Counted from the stretch's first letter, positions 45,409-55,964 are shown. The stretch is 64,000 bases of DNA from Suicoccus acidiformans (GCF_003546865.1 NZ_CP023434.1:2418001-2482000); one strand, 5' to 3'. Numbers and translations: made by a program. The notes: generated from the letters alone by a model not told the origin.

Positions 45409-46311
45409 TTATTGCGCTTCTTCCACATAACCATCGCCAGCTACCTCAATGACCTTTGGCAAGATGCCCATACCGAGTGCACCAGCCCCACTGTGAACAC
45501 CCAATACGGGCGTTAAATAGCCGCTGCGACAGGCTAAATCCGCTACCGATTGGTCGATAACCTGATGCATGCGCTGCGCTTCTTCCGGCACATCACCATG
45601 GGCAAAGGCTATATCGAAGCCTTCAGGATACTGACGCGTCGCTGATTGGACTAATTGTACCCATAATTGTTCCACTTTCTTCATCGTTCGAACCTTCTCA
45701 AAGACTTCCACTGCGCCTTTCTCGTTAAAGTAGAGTACCGGTTTAATCTTCAAAGCGCTACCTAGAAGGGCCCCGGTCTTAGACAGGCGCCCGCCTTTAA
45801 CAAGGTTGTTTAAATCGTCAACGACGACATAAATCTTCCCTTCATCAGCAAGCCAATTTAATTTCTCAATAATGGTTGCTTCTTCATAACCTGCCCTGAG
45901 CATCGCTAGCAATTGGCGGACCATATGCTCAATCTTATATGAGGTGCCTTTCGTATCAATCATAAGCGTTCTAATTTCTGAATCAAAGTGCTGTCCTGCT
46001 AAAGAGAGTGTGTTATAGGTCCCACTTAAAGCTGCTGAAATAGGCAAGACAAAAACCCGCTCATACCCCTTATCAATGAGTCGCTGAAACTGCTCTAGGA
46101 TACTTTGCGGTTCAGGTTGGGACGTCGTAGGTAATGTATCAGTTTGACGTAATTGCTGGTAAAAGCTATGCATCTTCACTACATCTGTCGTATCAGTATA
46201 AACATTCCCTGCTTGGTCAATCACCGATAATTCAACAACGTACACATCTTCATGTGCTTGTAAAGCTTGGCTGAGGGAAGCTGTACTATCTACTAGAATG
46301 GCTGTTTTCAT
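45409..46311 (-). CDS. DegV family fatty-acid-binding protein (FakB type), copy 2
   Basis: A 300-residue paralog of the DegV at 37922-38806, with the same motifs: ILVDSTASLSQAL, LPTTSQPEPQSILEQF, PISAALSGTYNTL and LGVHSGAGALGMG. The ATG at 46311 follows AAGGAG; the frame also opens with TTG one codon earlier. FakB paralogs usually differ in preference for saturated or unsaturated fatty acids. It lies 28 nt after tagO, probably in the same transcript. Confidence 0.9.
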   Translation of the reverse strand: MKTAILVDSTASLSQALQAHEDVYVVELSVIDQAGNVYTDTTDVVKMHSFYQQLRQTDTLPTTSQPEPQSILEQFQRLIDKGYERVFVLPISAALSGTYNTLSLAGQHFDSEIRTLMIDTKGTSYKIEHMVRQLLAMLRAGYEEATIIEKLNWLADEGKIYVVVDDLNNLVKGGRLSKTGALLGSALKIKPVLYFNEKGAVEVFEKVRTMKKVEQLWVQLVQSATRQYPEGFDIAFAHGDVPEEAQRMHQVIDQSVADLACRSGYLTPVLGVHSGAGALGMGILPKVIEVAGDGYVEEAQ

Positions 46312-46342
46312 CAAAGGTTCGCTCCTTAGGTATAGTGTAATA

Positions 46343-47344
46343 TTAATGTCGCAGTCGATGGATCAAGTGTAAGAGTAGGCATAGAATACCTAAAGCCAAT
46401 AACATCAACAGAAAGCGATAGGCTGGGAAGAATTGCACTACAATCGCTAAACACGAGAAAAGCATTGTAATACTGGTCATAATGATGACGACTTGAGAAT
46501 TGGAATAGCCTTGCCGCATTAATCGGTGATGTAAATGCTCCCGGTCTTTGCGGGTGACCGACTGACCTGTTAGAAAGCGTCGAATGGTAGCATACACCGT
46601 ATCAAATAAGGGTAATGCATAAATAATAATCGGAATAATTAAAGAGAAGAAGGACGCATTCTTCAAGTTACTCACCGTCAAGACAGCATACATAAAACCA
46701 ATAAATAAAGAACCGGTATCACCTAAATAAAGCTTGGCGGGATGCCAGTTAAAAGGCAGAAAACCAAGAATGGCTGCTGCCAATAACAATAACAAGGTAA
46801 TAAATGTTAAGCGAATAGTTTGACTGAAGAGATAAGCGATGATGGCTAAGGAAAGTAAGCTCACAAGCGACACACTACTTGCCAACCCATCCAAACCGTC
46901 CATAAAGTTTACCGCGTTCGTAACGAAATAAAGCCACACCATCGTCAGAATATAGGTCAGAATGTGAGCCAGTCCAGTAGGCAAATCGGGCAGGAAGGAC
47001 AAGTTAAACTGTACACCCGCTTGAAAGTACAGATAGTTAGCCGCTAGGACAATCCCTACCGACTTTTGTAGCGGGCTTAAATCATATCGGTCATCTAATA
47101 AGCCCGTAAGTAATATCACACAAGAGCTGAGAAAGATGTGCCACTGCTCGCTCCTGAACACTAACTCAGGAAACATCCCAAAGAATACGAGCCACACACT
47201 CACAAAAACAGCAAGGCCCCCATAAGGAGGAACACTTGCTTGGTCGGTCCACTTAACGCGAAAGAATTGAACAAGACCTGCGGCTAATATACTCGAACAA
47301 AGTATTGCTAATGCTATACCCAGCCAAAAACGACTCAATGACAC
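46343..47344 (-). CDS. tagO: Undecaprenyl-phosphate GlcNAc-1-phosphate transferase (TagO/WecA type)
   Basis: Membrane enzyme that starts wall teichoic acid or related polymers by moving GlcNAc-1-P from UDP-GlcNAc to undecaprenyl phosphate. It is 333 residues with about ten helices. The catalytic motifs of the MraY/WecA family are LLDDRYDLSP, NAVNFMDGLDGLASS, LYLGDTGSLFIGF and the HHRL loop in REHLHHRLMRQG. The start is GTG 47344 with AGGAGGAG upstream. It lies 17 nt after nadE. Confidence 0.92.
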   Translation of the reverse strand: MSLSRFWLGIALAILCSSILAAGLVQFFRVKWTDQASVPPYGGLAVFVSVWLVFFGMFPELVFRSEQWHIFLSSCVILLTGLLDDRYDLSPLQKSVGIVLAANYLYFQAGVQFNLSFLPDLPTGLAHILTYILTMVWLYFVTNAVNFMDGLDGLASSVSLVSLLSLAIIAYLFSQTIRLTFITLLLLLAAAILGFLPFNWHPAKLYLGDTGSLFIGFMYAVLTVSNLKNASFFSLIIPIIIYALPLFDTVYATIRRFLTGQSVTRKDREHLHHRLMRQGYSNSQVVIIMTSITMLFSCLAIVVQFFPAYRFLLMLLALGILCLLLHLIHRLRH

Positions 47345-47361
47345 GCAGGTCTCCTCCTTTC

Positions 47362-48186
47362 CTAACGCCAGAATGTATCAAATACAGTAATCGGTAAATG
47401 ACGTTTGTGAGCTGACTTTAGATACCAGTCTTCAATTCTTGCCCGGCCGGCTGGACTAACGTCTTCTCCGCGCAGATAGGCATCTATTGCTTCATACGAT
47501 ACACCCAAAGCCTCTTCATCCGCTAACATCGGCCGATCGGCTTCCAAGTCAGCTGTGGGAACTTTCAGATAAAGGGCTTCTGGTGCGCCTAAATACGCCA
47601 ACAGTTGCCTGCCTTGTCCCTTCGTTAGGCGCCAAATCGGCATCAAATCAGCTGCGCCATCCCCAAATTTAGTAAAGAAGCCGGTCACACTCTCGGCCGC
47701 GTGATCAGTCCCAAGCACCACCCCTTGACGTGCGCCAGCAACTGCGTATTGGGCAACCATCCGTTGCCGCGCCTTAATGTTGCCTTTATTATAGTCAGAG
47801 ATGACTAAGTCATTGGCTAGAATAGCCGCTTCCATAGCGTCCGTAGCCGCTTTAATATTGATTACCATCCGTTCATCAGGTTGGATAAAGTCAAAAGCTT
47901 TCTGAGCATCTGCCTCATCGACTTGCTCACCGTAAGGAAGCCGAATGGCGATAAAGCGATAGCGCTCTTCACCAGTTTCTTCCCGCAAGCGCTCCACAGC
48001 CATTTGGGCCAGGCGGCCGACAAGGGTCGAATCCTGGCCACCACTAATACCTAGGACCAAGGTCGACAAGCCTGGATTCGCGATTAGGTAATCCATCATT
48101 AAGCGGATTGAGCGTTCAACTTCTTCAGCTGGTTCAATGCTTGCTTGCACCTTTAAAGCCGCAATGATTTCTGCTTGGATGCTCAT
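47362..48186 (-). CDS. nadE: NH3-dependent NAD synthetase
   Basis: Amidates nicotinate adenine dinucleotide to NAD. It is 274 residues, the ammonia-only form without a glutaminase domain. The PP-loop is [17 protein letters not shown], and [20 protein letters not shown] is the acceptor loop. The start overlaps the pncB stop (TAATG). Confidence 0.97.
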   Translation of the reverse strand: MSIQAEIIAALKVQASIEPAEEVERSIRLMMDYLIANPGLSTLVLGISGGQDSTLVGRLAQMAVERLREETGEERYRFIAIRLPYGEQVDEADAQKAFDFIQPDERMVINIKAATDAMEAAILANDLVISDYNKGNIKARQRMVAQYAVAGARQGVVLGTDHAAESVTGFFTKFGDGAADLMPIWRLTKGQGRQLLAYLGAPEALYLKVPTADLEADRPMLADEEALGVSYEAIDAYLRGEDVSPAGRARIEDWYLKSAHKRHLPITVFDTFWR

Positions 48187-49676
48187 TATTCAGCCTCCTC
48201 TGCTTGGAAAGCCTTCACTTCTTCATTAACTTTGGCCGTAATTTCGTGGATACTCGTCATCTTCGCATCATACAACTCTTGGGATAAGTCCACAGGATAT
48301 GCTTCTGGATTCAAGATACGTTTATATTCATCCCACAAATCATCGATATTCTGCTTGGCATAGGTTTTAACGTCTTCTAATGTAGGCAATTCATATACTT
48401 GCTGGCCATGTTCATAGATTGGAATTAATAACGGCCTTGCTGTAAAGTCTGTGAGCGTCTTATTAATATATGTATGCACCGGGTGGAACATATAAAGCTC
48501 CTCCAGTAAATCTGGTCGCTCATGGTTAAAGGCAACATAATCTCCTTCAGATTTACCGTTTGAGTTACGGGTAATCCGCCATACTTGCTTAACTCCTGGG
48601 GTAGACATCTTGGACGCATTGCTTGAGATTTTCATGGTTGGCACGAGATTGCCGGTATCATCTTCAATGCTGACCAATTTGTACACTGCTCCTAAAGCAG
48701 GTTGGTCGAAGGCGGTAATCAACTTGGTACCAATGCCCCAATCATTTACTTTTGCGCCTTGCATCTTTAAGTTCAATATGGTCAATTCATCCAAATCGTT
48801 CGATGCAATAATACGTGCATGAGGGAAGCCTGCTTGATCTAATTGCTCACGAATCCGTTTAGACTGATAGGTGATGTCCCCGGAGTCAATGCGCACACCT
48901 ACAAAGTTAATCCGGTCGCCCATCTCTTTGGCAACTCGAATAGCTGTTGGTACCCCAGAACGTAAGGTATCATAGGTGTCCACCAAGAAGACCACATTAC
49001 GATGGGTTTCAGCATAGGCTTTAAAGGCCTCATACTCATCACGATAAGCTTGAATTAAAGAATGGGCATGGGTTCCCGAGACCGGAATCCCAAATAACTT
49101 GCCTGCTCGCACGTTACTGGTCGAATCAAAGCCCCCAATATAAGCCGCCCGAGTGCCCCAAATGGCTGCATCCATCTCCTGAGCTCGACGGGAACCAAAC
49201 TCTGACAAGCCATCCTCTTCCCCCGCAACTGTGCGAATCCGGGAAGCTTTCGTGGCAATCAAGGTTTGATAATTAATGATATTCAATATCGCCGTCTCGA
49301 CTAACTGACACTGGCCTAAAGGACCTTCAACTTGAATCAAAGGTTCATCTGCAAAACATAGTTCACCCTCACGCATCCCACGAACAGATAAGGTAAACTC
49401 CATCGTACGCAAGTAGTCTAGAAACGCTTCATCATAGCTCCCTAGACTTCTTAAATAAGCTAAATCCGCATCTGTGAATTTCAACGCATTCATATATTGG
49501 ACAATGCGCTCTAAGCCAGCAAAGATTGCATAACCATTCTCAAATGGATTCTTACGGAAATAAGCTTCAAACACCGCATGGCGCTGGTCAATACCGTGTT
49601 CCCAATAGACTTTGAGCATATTAATTTGATACAAATCCGTATGGAGCATCAAACTGTCATCTTCGAATTCCTTCAT
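48186..49676 (-). CDS. pncB: Nicotinate phosphoribosyltransferase
   Basis: Joins nicotinic acid with PRPP, the first salvage step toward NAD. It is 496 residues, the long Gram-positive form. Visible are [16 protein letters not shown] at the start, [28 protein letters not shown] and [16 protein letters not shown] in the barrel. pncB and nadE form a salvage operon; prs, the PRPP source, lies 3 kb upstream. Confidence 0.97.
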   Translation of the reverse strand: MKEFEDDSLMLHTDLYQINMLKVYWEHGIDQRHAVFEAYFRKNPFENGYAIFAGLERIVQYMNALKFTDADLAYLRSLGSYDEAFLDYLRTMEFTLSVRGMREGELCFADEPLIQVEGPLGQCQLVETAILNIINYQTLIATKASRIRTVAGEEDGLSEFGSRRAQEMDAAIWGTRAAYIGGFDSTSNVRAGKLFGIPVSGTHAHSLIQAYRDEYEAFKAYAETHRNVVFLVDTYDTLRSGVPTAIRVAKEMGDRINFVGVRIDSGDITYQSKRIREQLDQAGFPHARIIASNDLDELTILNLKMQGAKVNDWGIGTKLITAFDQPALGAVYKLVSIEDDTGNLVPTMKISSNASKMSTPGVKQVWRITRNSNGKSEGDYVAFNHERPDLLEELYMFHPVHTYINKTLTDFTARPLLIPIYEHGQQVYELPTLEDVKTYAKQNIDDLWDEYKRILNPEAYPVDLSQELYDAKMTSIHEITAKVNEEVKAFQAEEAE

Positions 49677-49752
49677 GTCTCTTCTCCTTCATATCCCAGT
49701 AAATTTATGCTTTATTCTATCATACAACTCACATAAAGACACTTCATATACA

Positions 49753-49777
49753 TAAAAAGCCACTGAAACGTGGCTTT
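49753..49777 (-). terminator. Terminator of the secreted protein gene
   Basis: An 8-bp stem AAAGCCAC / GTGGCTTT with a 6-nt loop, followed by TTTTT-like sequence on the minus strand. Confidence 0.8.
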
Positions 49778-49802
49778 CTCTGCTCATTACTTATGGGTTT
49801 AT

Positions 49803-50903
49803 TTAAGAGGCTGAGTCCTCCGCTTCAGACTCTGCTTCTACCTCTTCTTCACTCTCTTCAACCGATTCATCCGTTTCAATAGACTTAACAGAGTCAACTG
49901 AATCAACTGGCGCAACACTCATCGACTCCTCGCTGACGGGTGTCGCATTCTCTGGTGCTTCAATATTAAAGCTTTCCCCATGTTGATCAAAGGTAAGTGT
50001 CATCTCAAATGAAATAGCAAAAGGAATAGACGGCACGCCTTCACCGTTCATCGCTTCGTTCATTTCAGCAAGATTTGAATCATCAACATCTACCTTAGCA
50101 ACTATTTTCTTCACTAACTTCGTATCTTTATCATAGGTTACTTCAGCCAAAGAAAAGGCATCAAAGGCTTGAGCAATACTTTGATCGGCTCCTTGGCGGA
50201 TATAGTCTTCCATTTCTTGAGTAAACTCAATCCCTTGTTCGGCAAAGACCGCTTTCTGTTCTTCAATAGCTTGATTGATATAAGCTTCCATATCCATCAT
50301 CGCTTCTAAATCCGCTTTCAATTCGTCTACATCTACATTATCTTGTAGACTCATAACAAGACCTTCGTCAGTTTCTTCCAACGTATAATACTTCTCATAA
50401 AAAGCCACTAAGTCTTCCTGGGACATTTCCGACTGTTGCTTCAATGCTTCTTGATAAGCTCTTTGGAATTCTTGGACTTGAGTTTGCACATCACGACTCA
50501 ACCATTCATCATCTTCTTGGTAATAGAAGGTACTATCTTTCAGCACAAAGTCAACATCATGGTTGAAGCTCTCGGTCGTTTCTTTCACTTCATCCGTTTC
50601 AGAATCATAAGATGTGTCCAAAACCGTACCATTTATCGCGACGTTTCCAGCTGCTTCAACCTCACTAGCTAATTGAACTTGGAAATCACCGGTGGCCTTC
50701 ATATCCAGAATATTCTTCTCTTCAATATCAGCACTTACAGCAATATCAAAGGTACCTGCCAGGGATTCAATTGCTTGATTGACTTCAATAATTTCTTCAT
50801 ATACAGCGCGGTTATCTTGCGCAGAGACGGTTTGAGAAATCGGTAGGAACATCATATTAACAGCAACCAATAGTGACATCAGTGTTCTTAATGTACGTTT
50901 CAT
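49803..50903 (-). CDS. Secreted protein with acidic C-terminal tail (LolA/DUF6612-like)
   Basis: A 366-residue exported protein of unknown function. The signal peptide ends TVSA-QD with no lipobox. The body (about 35-325) resembles the LolA-like or DUF6612 group of Firmicute secreted proteins: long beta strands (FDIAVSADIEEKNILDMKATG, VDFVLKDSTFYYQEDDEWL, VTYDKDTKLVKKIVAKVDVD) separated by Glu/Gln-rich helices. The tail (about 330-366) is almost only Glu, Ser, Asp and Val. An extended -10 (TGGTATAAT) and its own terminator make it a single-gene unit. The family assignment is tentative. Confidence 0.7.
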   Translation of the reverse strand: MKRTLRTLMSLLVAVNMMFLPISQTVSAQDNRAVYEEIIEVNQAIESLAGTFDIAVSADIEEKNILDMKATGDFQVQLASEVEAAGNVAINGTVLDTSYDSETDEVKETTESFNHDVDFVLKDSTFYYQEDDEWLSRDVQTQVQEFQRAYQEALKQQSEMSQEDLVAFYEKYYTLEETDEGLVMSLQDNVDVDELKADLEAMMDMEAYINQAIEEQKAVFAEQGIEFTQEMEDYIRQGADQSIAQAFDAFSLAEVTYDKDTKLVKKIVAKVDVDDSNLAEMNEAMNGEGVPSIPFAISFEMTLTFDQHGESFNIEAPENATPVSEESMSVAPVDSVDSVKSIETDESVEESEEEVEAESEAEDSAS

Positions 50904-50965
50904 CTTAAATGCCTCCTTTTAATAAAATTATACCATAGATTCTTACAGAATATGAAAGCGATATA

Positions 50966-50993
50966 CAAAAAACTCAGCAAATGTTGAGTTTTT
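50966..50993 (-). terminator. Terminator of the polyprenyl sugar transferase gene
   Basis: Stem AAAAACTCA / TGAGTTTTT (9 bp), loop 8 nt, followed by T on the minus strand. Confidence 0.75.
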
Positions 50994-51002
50994 ATACACT
51001 AT

Positions 51003-52397
51003 TTATTGAATAATCTTCATTCGGTCTTCATAATCAGACCAGCGATTACTGCGATTATCTGATGTTTCATCCACCCCACGTGAACTCACCTTGTCGAAAA
51101 GAATCTTAAGCGTCTGGAACATCAATTTAAAATCAAAGGTCAGCGAATAATTCTTAATATACAATAAATCGAAATTCAACTTACTGTTAAAGTCTGTACT
51201 GTATTTGCCGTAAACTTGAGCATAGCCAGTAATTCCTGCCCGAACATGATGTCTTAGGCGATAGTAAGGATTCTGTTCAGCAAACTGTTCAACAAAGAAC
51301 GGTCTTTCAGGCCGAGGGCCCACCATGGACATATCCCCTTTTAAGACGTTGAAAAGCTGAGGTAACTCATCAATGCGTGTACTGCGAATAAATTTACCGA
51401 CTTTCGTCACACGGGCATCATTAGACGTTGCAAGGACAGGCCCAGACGTGGATTCAGCCTCTTGCGTCATCGAACGAAACTTGAGAATATTAAAGGTTCT
51501 TTGGTCTTTCGTGACGCGTTCCTGTTGATACAAGATGGGTCCTGGCGAATCCAACTTAATCGCAATGGCCGTCACTACCATAATTGGCGACGTAACAATA
51601 AGCATGACTAGAGAAATTACCACATCAATCATCCGTTTGATAAGGCCTTCTTCGGCTGAAATCTTGAACTCGGATACTTCGATGATACTTTCATCTTCAA
51701 AGTGCATAATATTGGGGTTAACCATCATCAGGTTCTCGAAATTCGTACTAATAAAGAGCTTCTTATTGCTTTTCATTAAGTACTCATAGATTTCTAGGCG
51801 TGTGCTTTCTTTAATATGACCTGTCAAATAGACAATATCCACTTCATCTGATAAGGCTTTAATGTGGTATAAGTAATTATCTAATACTGCGTGGGTTACT
51901 TCATGGCGACGATTCCCCATCGATTCGAAATTCTTCACCGCTTCTAAAGCACGCTCACTCTTGCCCACAACCATAACAGATTTACTCCCCCGCACCTTCT
52001 GATAAAGGCGGTAGATGGCAAAGTTATATAGGAAAATTACCAGCGTACTGACAAAGAAATTTATAAGAATCACTGACCTAGGGAAACTCAACCAGCTCCC
52101 AGCATAAGACAAGGCCATAAGATAGAAAGTGAGCACTAATTGGGAAAGCATGGTCGTATAGAAGAGATCCATCACCTGTTTGTTATAGAAAACATACGTC
52201 CCAAACAGTAAATTAATCACCACGAAACCAATCATAATCCAAATATAAAACTCAGAAAAAGGTGCAATATTCCTTGTTGGGATGTCCGTACCGAATTTAA
52301 GATAGAAAGACAAATATATACAAGCAATAGAAAGAACGGCGCCTATTAATACGACACAAACGCGTAGTAGCCCATTCCATTCATTTCGGTTATTCAC
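51003..52397 (-). CDS. Polyprenyl glycosylphosphotransferase (initiating sugar transferase)
   Basis: Starts an exopolysaccharide or capsule repeat by moving a sugar-phosphate onto undecaprenyl phosphate. It is 464 residues. Four N-terminal membrane helices (about 10-130), a CoA-binding-like cytoplasmic part, a fifth helix (about 255-280) and the C-terminal bacterial sugar transferase domain follow, with KLDSPGPILYQQERV, FNILKFRSMTQEAE and STRIDELPQLFNVLKGDMSMVGPRPERP. The start is GTG 52397 behind AAGGAAG. No other capsule genes are adjacent, so it is an orphan initiator like the Wzy-type gene at 41.4 kb. Confidence 0.9.
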   Translation of the reverse strand: MNNRNEWNGLLRVCVVLIGAVLSIACIYLSFYLKFGTDIPTRNIAPFSEFYIWIMIGFVVINLLFGTYVFYNKQVMDLFYTTMLSQLVLTFYLMALSYAGSWLSFPRSVILINFFVSTLVIFLYNFAIYRLYQKVRGSKSVMVVGKSERALEAVKNFESMGNRRHEVTHAVLDNYLYHIKALSDEVDIVYLTGHIKESTRLEIYEYLMKSNKKLFISTNFENLMMVNPNIMHFEDESIIEVSEFKISAEEGLIKRMIDVVISLVMLIVTSPIMVVTAIAIKLDSPGPILYQQERVTKDQRTFNILKFRSMTQEAESTSGPVLATSNDARVTKVGKFIRSTRIDELPQLFNVLKGDMSMVGPRPERPFFVEQFAEQNPYYRLRHHVRAGITGYAQVYGKYSTDFNSKLNFDLLYIKNYSLTFDFKLMFQTLKILFDKVSSRGVDETSDNRSNRWSDYEDRMKIIQ

Positions 52398-52574
52398 TTT
52401 TTACTTCCTTTCAGGCTAATAGCTTAGCTAATCTACCTTCTATGAGAATTAAGGCAATTATTTGAGTAATAATAGAATAGGCTAAAGCGGTGCGGATGTC
52501 AAAGTAAAATATATATTTCAAGAAGAAAGTCGCTGAATGAGCATCGTTTGAGTCTCCTGCACGTCTAATAAAAA

Positions 52575-52602
52575 CAAAAAAGCCCCACACTAGCGCGGGA
52601 CT
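52575..52602 (-). terminator. Terminator of prs
   Basis: On the minus strand AGTCCCGC / GTGGGGCT form an 8-bp stem with two G-U pairs, followed by TTTTTT. The remaining bases of 52398-52613 show only promoter-like AT-rich sequence. Confidence 0.78.
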
Positions 52603-52613
52603 CGGCGTATTCC

Positions 52614-53597
52614 TTAATCAATCATATTGAATTTCTCTTGGAAAAGTGGGCTCACAGAGCGGTTTTCGTGGATGCGTCTAATCGCCTCTCCAACTAATTT
52701 CGCTACCGATACGGTTTCGATTTTAGCGATTTTCTTCTCAGCAGGTAGTTCAATCGTATCTGTAACCACGACTTTCTCAATTTCGGAATTTTCTAAACGT
52801 TCAATTGCTGGACCTGATAGGACAGCATGCGTACAAGATGCGTAAACTTCAGTGGCACCTTTCTCTTTTAAAGCTTTGGCAGCTAAAGTAATCGTTCCAG
52901 CTGTATCAATCATATCGTCAATGATGACCGCGGTCTTGCCTGAGACATCCCCTACGACATTCATTACTTCCGCAACGTTGGCTTTCGGACGGCGTTTATC
53001 GATAATCGCAATGGGTGACTTAAGAAACTCCGCCAATTTACGGGCCCGGGTTACCCCTCCGTGGTCTGGCGAGACGACAACGACCTCATCGCCTTGTAAA
53101 TTACGTTCAATGAAGTAATTCGCTAAAAGGGGTGCTCCCATTAAGTGGTCTACTGGAATATCAAAGAAGCCTTGAATTTGGTTTGCATGTAAATCCATCG
53201 CAACAATTCGGTCCGTCCCTGCCATCTCAAGCATATTGGCTACCAATTTGGCTGTAATCGGCTCACGTGACTGTGCTTTACGGTCTTGGCGGGCGTAGCC
53301 GTAGTATGGAATCACTAAGTTAATTGTCTTGGCACTTGCCCGACGTAAGGCATCAATCATAATCATAAGTTCCATAAGATTGTCATTGACTGGGAATGAC
53401 GTTGATTGAATGACATACACATGAGATCCACGGATACTTTCATCGATGTTGATTTTGATTTCTCCGTCTGCAAACTGCAGAATATTTAACTCACCGAGCT
53501 CTACGCCGACCTCTGTAGCAATTTTCTCTGCCAAGGACCGGTTTGAACTAAGGGAGAAAATCTTGAGTTTTGGATCTTTATAATTTTTTTCAGTCAC
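52614..53597 (-). CDS. prs: Ribose-phosphate pyrophosphokinase
   Basis: Makes PRPP from ribose-5-phosphate and ATP, used for purines, pyrimidines and NAD (pncB in this window). It is 327 residues. The flexible catalytic region is [20 protein letters not shown], and the PRPP-binding loop is [19 protein letters not shown]. It follows glmU by 24 nt, the conserved purR-glmU-prs order of Firmicutes. Confidence 0.97.
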   Translation of the reverse strand: MTEKNYKDPKLKIFSLSSNRSLAEKIATEVGVELGELNILQFADGEIKINIDESIRGSHVYVIQSTSFPVNDNLMELMIMIDALRRASAKTINLVIPYYGYARQDRKAQSREPITAKLVANMLEMAGTDRIVAMDLHANQIQGFFDIPVDHLMGAPLLANYFIERNLQGDEVVVVSPDHGGVTRARKLAEFLKSPIAIIDKRRPKANVAEVMNVVGDVSGKTAVIIDDMIDTAGTITLAAKALKEKGATEVYASCTHAVLSGPAIERLENSEIEKVVVTDTIELPAEKKIAKIETVSVAKLVGEAIRRIHENRSVSPLFQEKFNMID

Positions 53598-53621
53598 AAT
53601 AATACCTCCATCATATACAGA

Positions 53622-54992
53622 CTATTTGTTATTAAATTTAGACCAGTAGTTTGCTTTGTTTGTCTGAGTTGATCGTGCAATTGCCAAAGTTTCCTCATGA
53701 ACGTCTTCGTAAATAGTTGAACCCGCTGCTAGAACAGAACGCGGAGCAATATTCAGGGGTGCAATTAAGTTAACCCCACTTCCGATGAAGCTGTCATCCC
53801 CAACAGTGGTGTGCGATTTCTTCTTACCATCGAAATTAACAAAGGTTGTCCCGCAACCAATATTAATGTTGCGCCCAAGAGTTGCGTCACCAATATAACT
53901 CAAGTGCCCGGCTTTCGTATGGTCACCAATTTGCGCATTCTTTACTTCCACAAAGTTACCGATATGGACGTATTCACCTAATTGTGCATTCGGCCTTAAG
54001 TGAGCCATTGGCCCAATATCACTATGATTACCTACTTGGGAAGATTCAATTGAAGATGAACGGACCTGCACATAATCACCAATTTGACTATCGATAATTT
54101 CACTGCCTGAGGTAATCTCACAGTGGGCACCGATTCTTGTCTGACCTTTAATTGAAACATTGCCTTCAATCACTGTATCTGGCCCGATTTCAACCCCGAC
54201 TTCAATATAAGTTGTCTCAGGATTTACAAAGGTGACACCATTTAACATGTGCTTTTCATTGATGCGCTGTGTCATCAAGCGACTTGCTGTAGACAGAGCA
54301 ACCCGGTCGTTCACGCCCATACCTTCATCGAAGTTCTCCATCATGAAGGCATCAACCATATCCCCTTGATTTTTGAGAATAGCGATGACATCCGGTAAGT
54401 AATATTCCCCTTGGGCATTATCATTCCCAACTTGCTTTAAAGCTTCGAATAAAGCTCGATTATCAAAAATATATGTACCCGTATTGATTTCCCTTACCCT
54501 TTGCTCTGCTTCAGAGGCGTCTTTATGTTCGACAATATAAGCGACTTTGCCATCTTCACTGCGAACCACCCGGCCATAACCCGTTGGATCCAATGCCTCA
54601 GCCGTTAGAATTGTTCCTTTCGCACCTGATGATTCATGATGGGTGAAAAGTTCCTCCAGCGTCTCTCCTGACAGCAAAGGCGTATCGCCACTGACTACAA
54701 TTGTCGTACCGTCTAAACTTTCCAAGACATCACGTGCTTGTAAGACAGCATGGCCCGTTCCGAGTTGCTCCGCTTGCAAAGCAAAGTCGCATTGCCCAGC
54801 CAGAACACTTTGAACGCGTTCAGCTTCATGGCCGACAACCGTGACCAATTTGTCCACTTGCACTTTTTTCAAGGCTTGAAAGATATGCTCGATCATACTT
54901 AATCCGTTAATTTCGTGCAGAACTTTTGGCCGTTCTGACTTCATGCGCGTTCCTTTTCCCGCTGCTAGAACAATCGCAAATCTTTGCGACAT
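53622..54992 (-). CDS. glmU: Bifunctional UDP-GlcNAc pyrophosphorylase / GlcN-1-P acetyltransferase
   Basis: Last two steps of UDP-GlcNAc synthesis for peptidoglycan and teichoic acids. It is 456 residues from ATG 54992 (GGAGTGG upstream; the frame opens at a GTG three codons earlier). The N-terminal uridyltransferase has VLAAGKGTRMKSERPKVLH, and QLGTGHAVLQA follows. The C-terminal left-handed beta helix (about 250-450) ends with the acetyltransferase stretch NFVEVKNAQIGDHTKAGHLSYIGDA. It supplies the substrate of TagO. Confidence 0.97.
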   Translation of the reverse strand: MSQRFAIVLAAGKGTRMKSERPKVLHEINGLSMIEHIFQALKKVQVDKLVTVVGHEAERVQSVLAGQCDFALQAEQLGTGHAVLQARDVLESLDGTTIVVSGDTPLLSGETLEELFTHHESSGAKGTILTAEALDPTGYGRVVRSEDGKVAYIVEHKDASEAEQRVREINTGTYIFDNRALFEALKQVGNDNAQGEYYLPDVIAILKNQGDMVDAFMMENFDEGMGVNDRVALSTASRLMTQRINEKHMLNGVTFVNPETTYIEVGVEIGPDTVIEGNVSIKGQTRIGAHCEITSGSEIIDSQIGDYVQVRSSSIESSQVGNHSDIGPMAHLRPNAQLGEYVHIGNFVEVKNAQIGDHTKAGHLSYIGDATLGRNINIGCGTTFVNFDGKKKSHTTVGDDSFIGSGVNLIAPLNIAPRSVLAAGSTIYEDVHEETLAIARSTQTNKANYWSKFNNK

Positions 54993-55124
54993 ACACACCA
55001 CTCCTATATAATTCGTCTCTGCTATAATTATACTGTTAATTGCGGAATATTTCTACAAGGATCTCCCTTCCCTGCGGATTATTCCGCCCTTTTCCTTTCC
55101 CTCATGCCAACTTTAGGATATTTC

Positions 55125-55964
55125 TCAAAAGGATAACATCTCTCCCGGTTCAGCTTGCAACTCATAGTGACCTTTCGTCTTATTATAGGCTAATTGCACA
55201 TTGAATAAAGCGTCATAAGCTGGCAAGTCCATCGTATATTGGCCAGAATTCTCAGCGAAAAGACAGATTCCCGCCACTTTACAATTAAATTCCGCCAATA
55301 AGGCTGTCAGGCCTTGAATCGTTCCTCCATTGCGTAAGAAGTCATCCACAATTAATACTTTCATATCAGCTTGCAAACTATTCTTAGGAAGTTCCATCTT
55401 CCGCACTTCCTGATGGGAGCCAGATACATAATTAATAGATATGGTTGGCCCCACCGTATCTTTAGAGTCACGCCTGGCAATCACACATTTCACCCGTAAA
55501 TAATGCGCTACCATTACCGCTAAAGCAACCCCATTCGTCTCAACCGTCATGACCGCATCAATCTCTGACACATTGTAATAATCCGCAATTAACCGGGCTG
55601 CTTGATTGAGCAAGTACGGATCTTCTAGAATATCATCTAAACTAATATAGTTGCCTGGCAATATCCGCTGACGATTGGTTAAGGCAAATTGAACATCGCG
55701 AATGAACCTACGACGCTCTTGGCCGAGAAGATGCGGTTGATAATACAAACCACCACTAGCACCCACTTCGGCACGAATAGTCCCGCACCCCTTATCTTCG
55801 AACACATCCCGAATAAGCGAAACATCCTCACTGATGGTCGATTTGGAGACTTGAAATAAATCAATGAAGTAACGCAATTGGATTTGTTGACTGGGGTGCG
55901 ACAAGAAATACTCGGTAATATAAATAAGGCGCTGGCTACGTTTATAATGACTTAAGTTTTCCAT
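55125..55964 (-). CDS. purR: Pur operon regulator PurR
   Basis: PRPP-responsive regulator of purine genes in Firmicutes. It is 279 residues with an N-terminal winged helix (YKRSQRLIYITEYFLSHPSQQIQLRYF) and a phosphoribosyltransferase-like domain whose PRPP loop reads MKVLIVDDFLRNGGTIQGL. It lies upstream of glmU, as in Bacillus. No PurBox pair is evident in front of it. Confidence 0.95.
   Translation of the reverse strand: MENLSHYKRSQRLIYITEYFLSHPSQQIQLRYFIDLFQVSKSTISEDVSLIRDVFEDKGCGTIRAEVGASGGLYYQPHLLGQERRRFIRDVQFALTNRQRILPGNYISLDDILEDPYLLNQAARLIADYYNVSEIDAVMTVETNGVALAVMVAHYLRVKCVIARRDSKDTVGPTISINYVSGSHQEVRKMELPKNSLQADMKVLIVDDFLRNGGTIQGLTALLAEFNCKVAGICLFAENSGQYTMDLPAYDALFNVQLAYNKTKGHYELQAEPGEMLSF

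Noticed and set aside
55070-55100. GCGGA-TTAT-TCCGC hairpin between purR and glmU as a terminator
   Set aside because: Only a 5-bp stem, and its T run is on the plus strand where no gene ends; not convincing.
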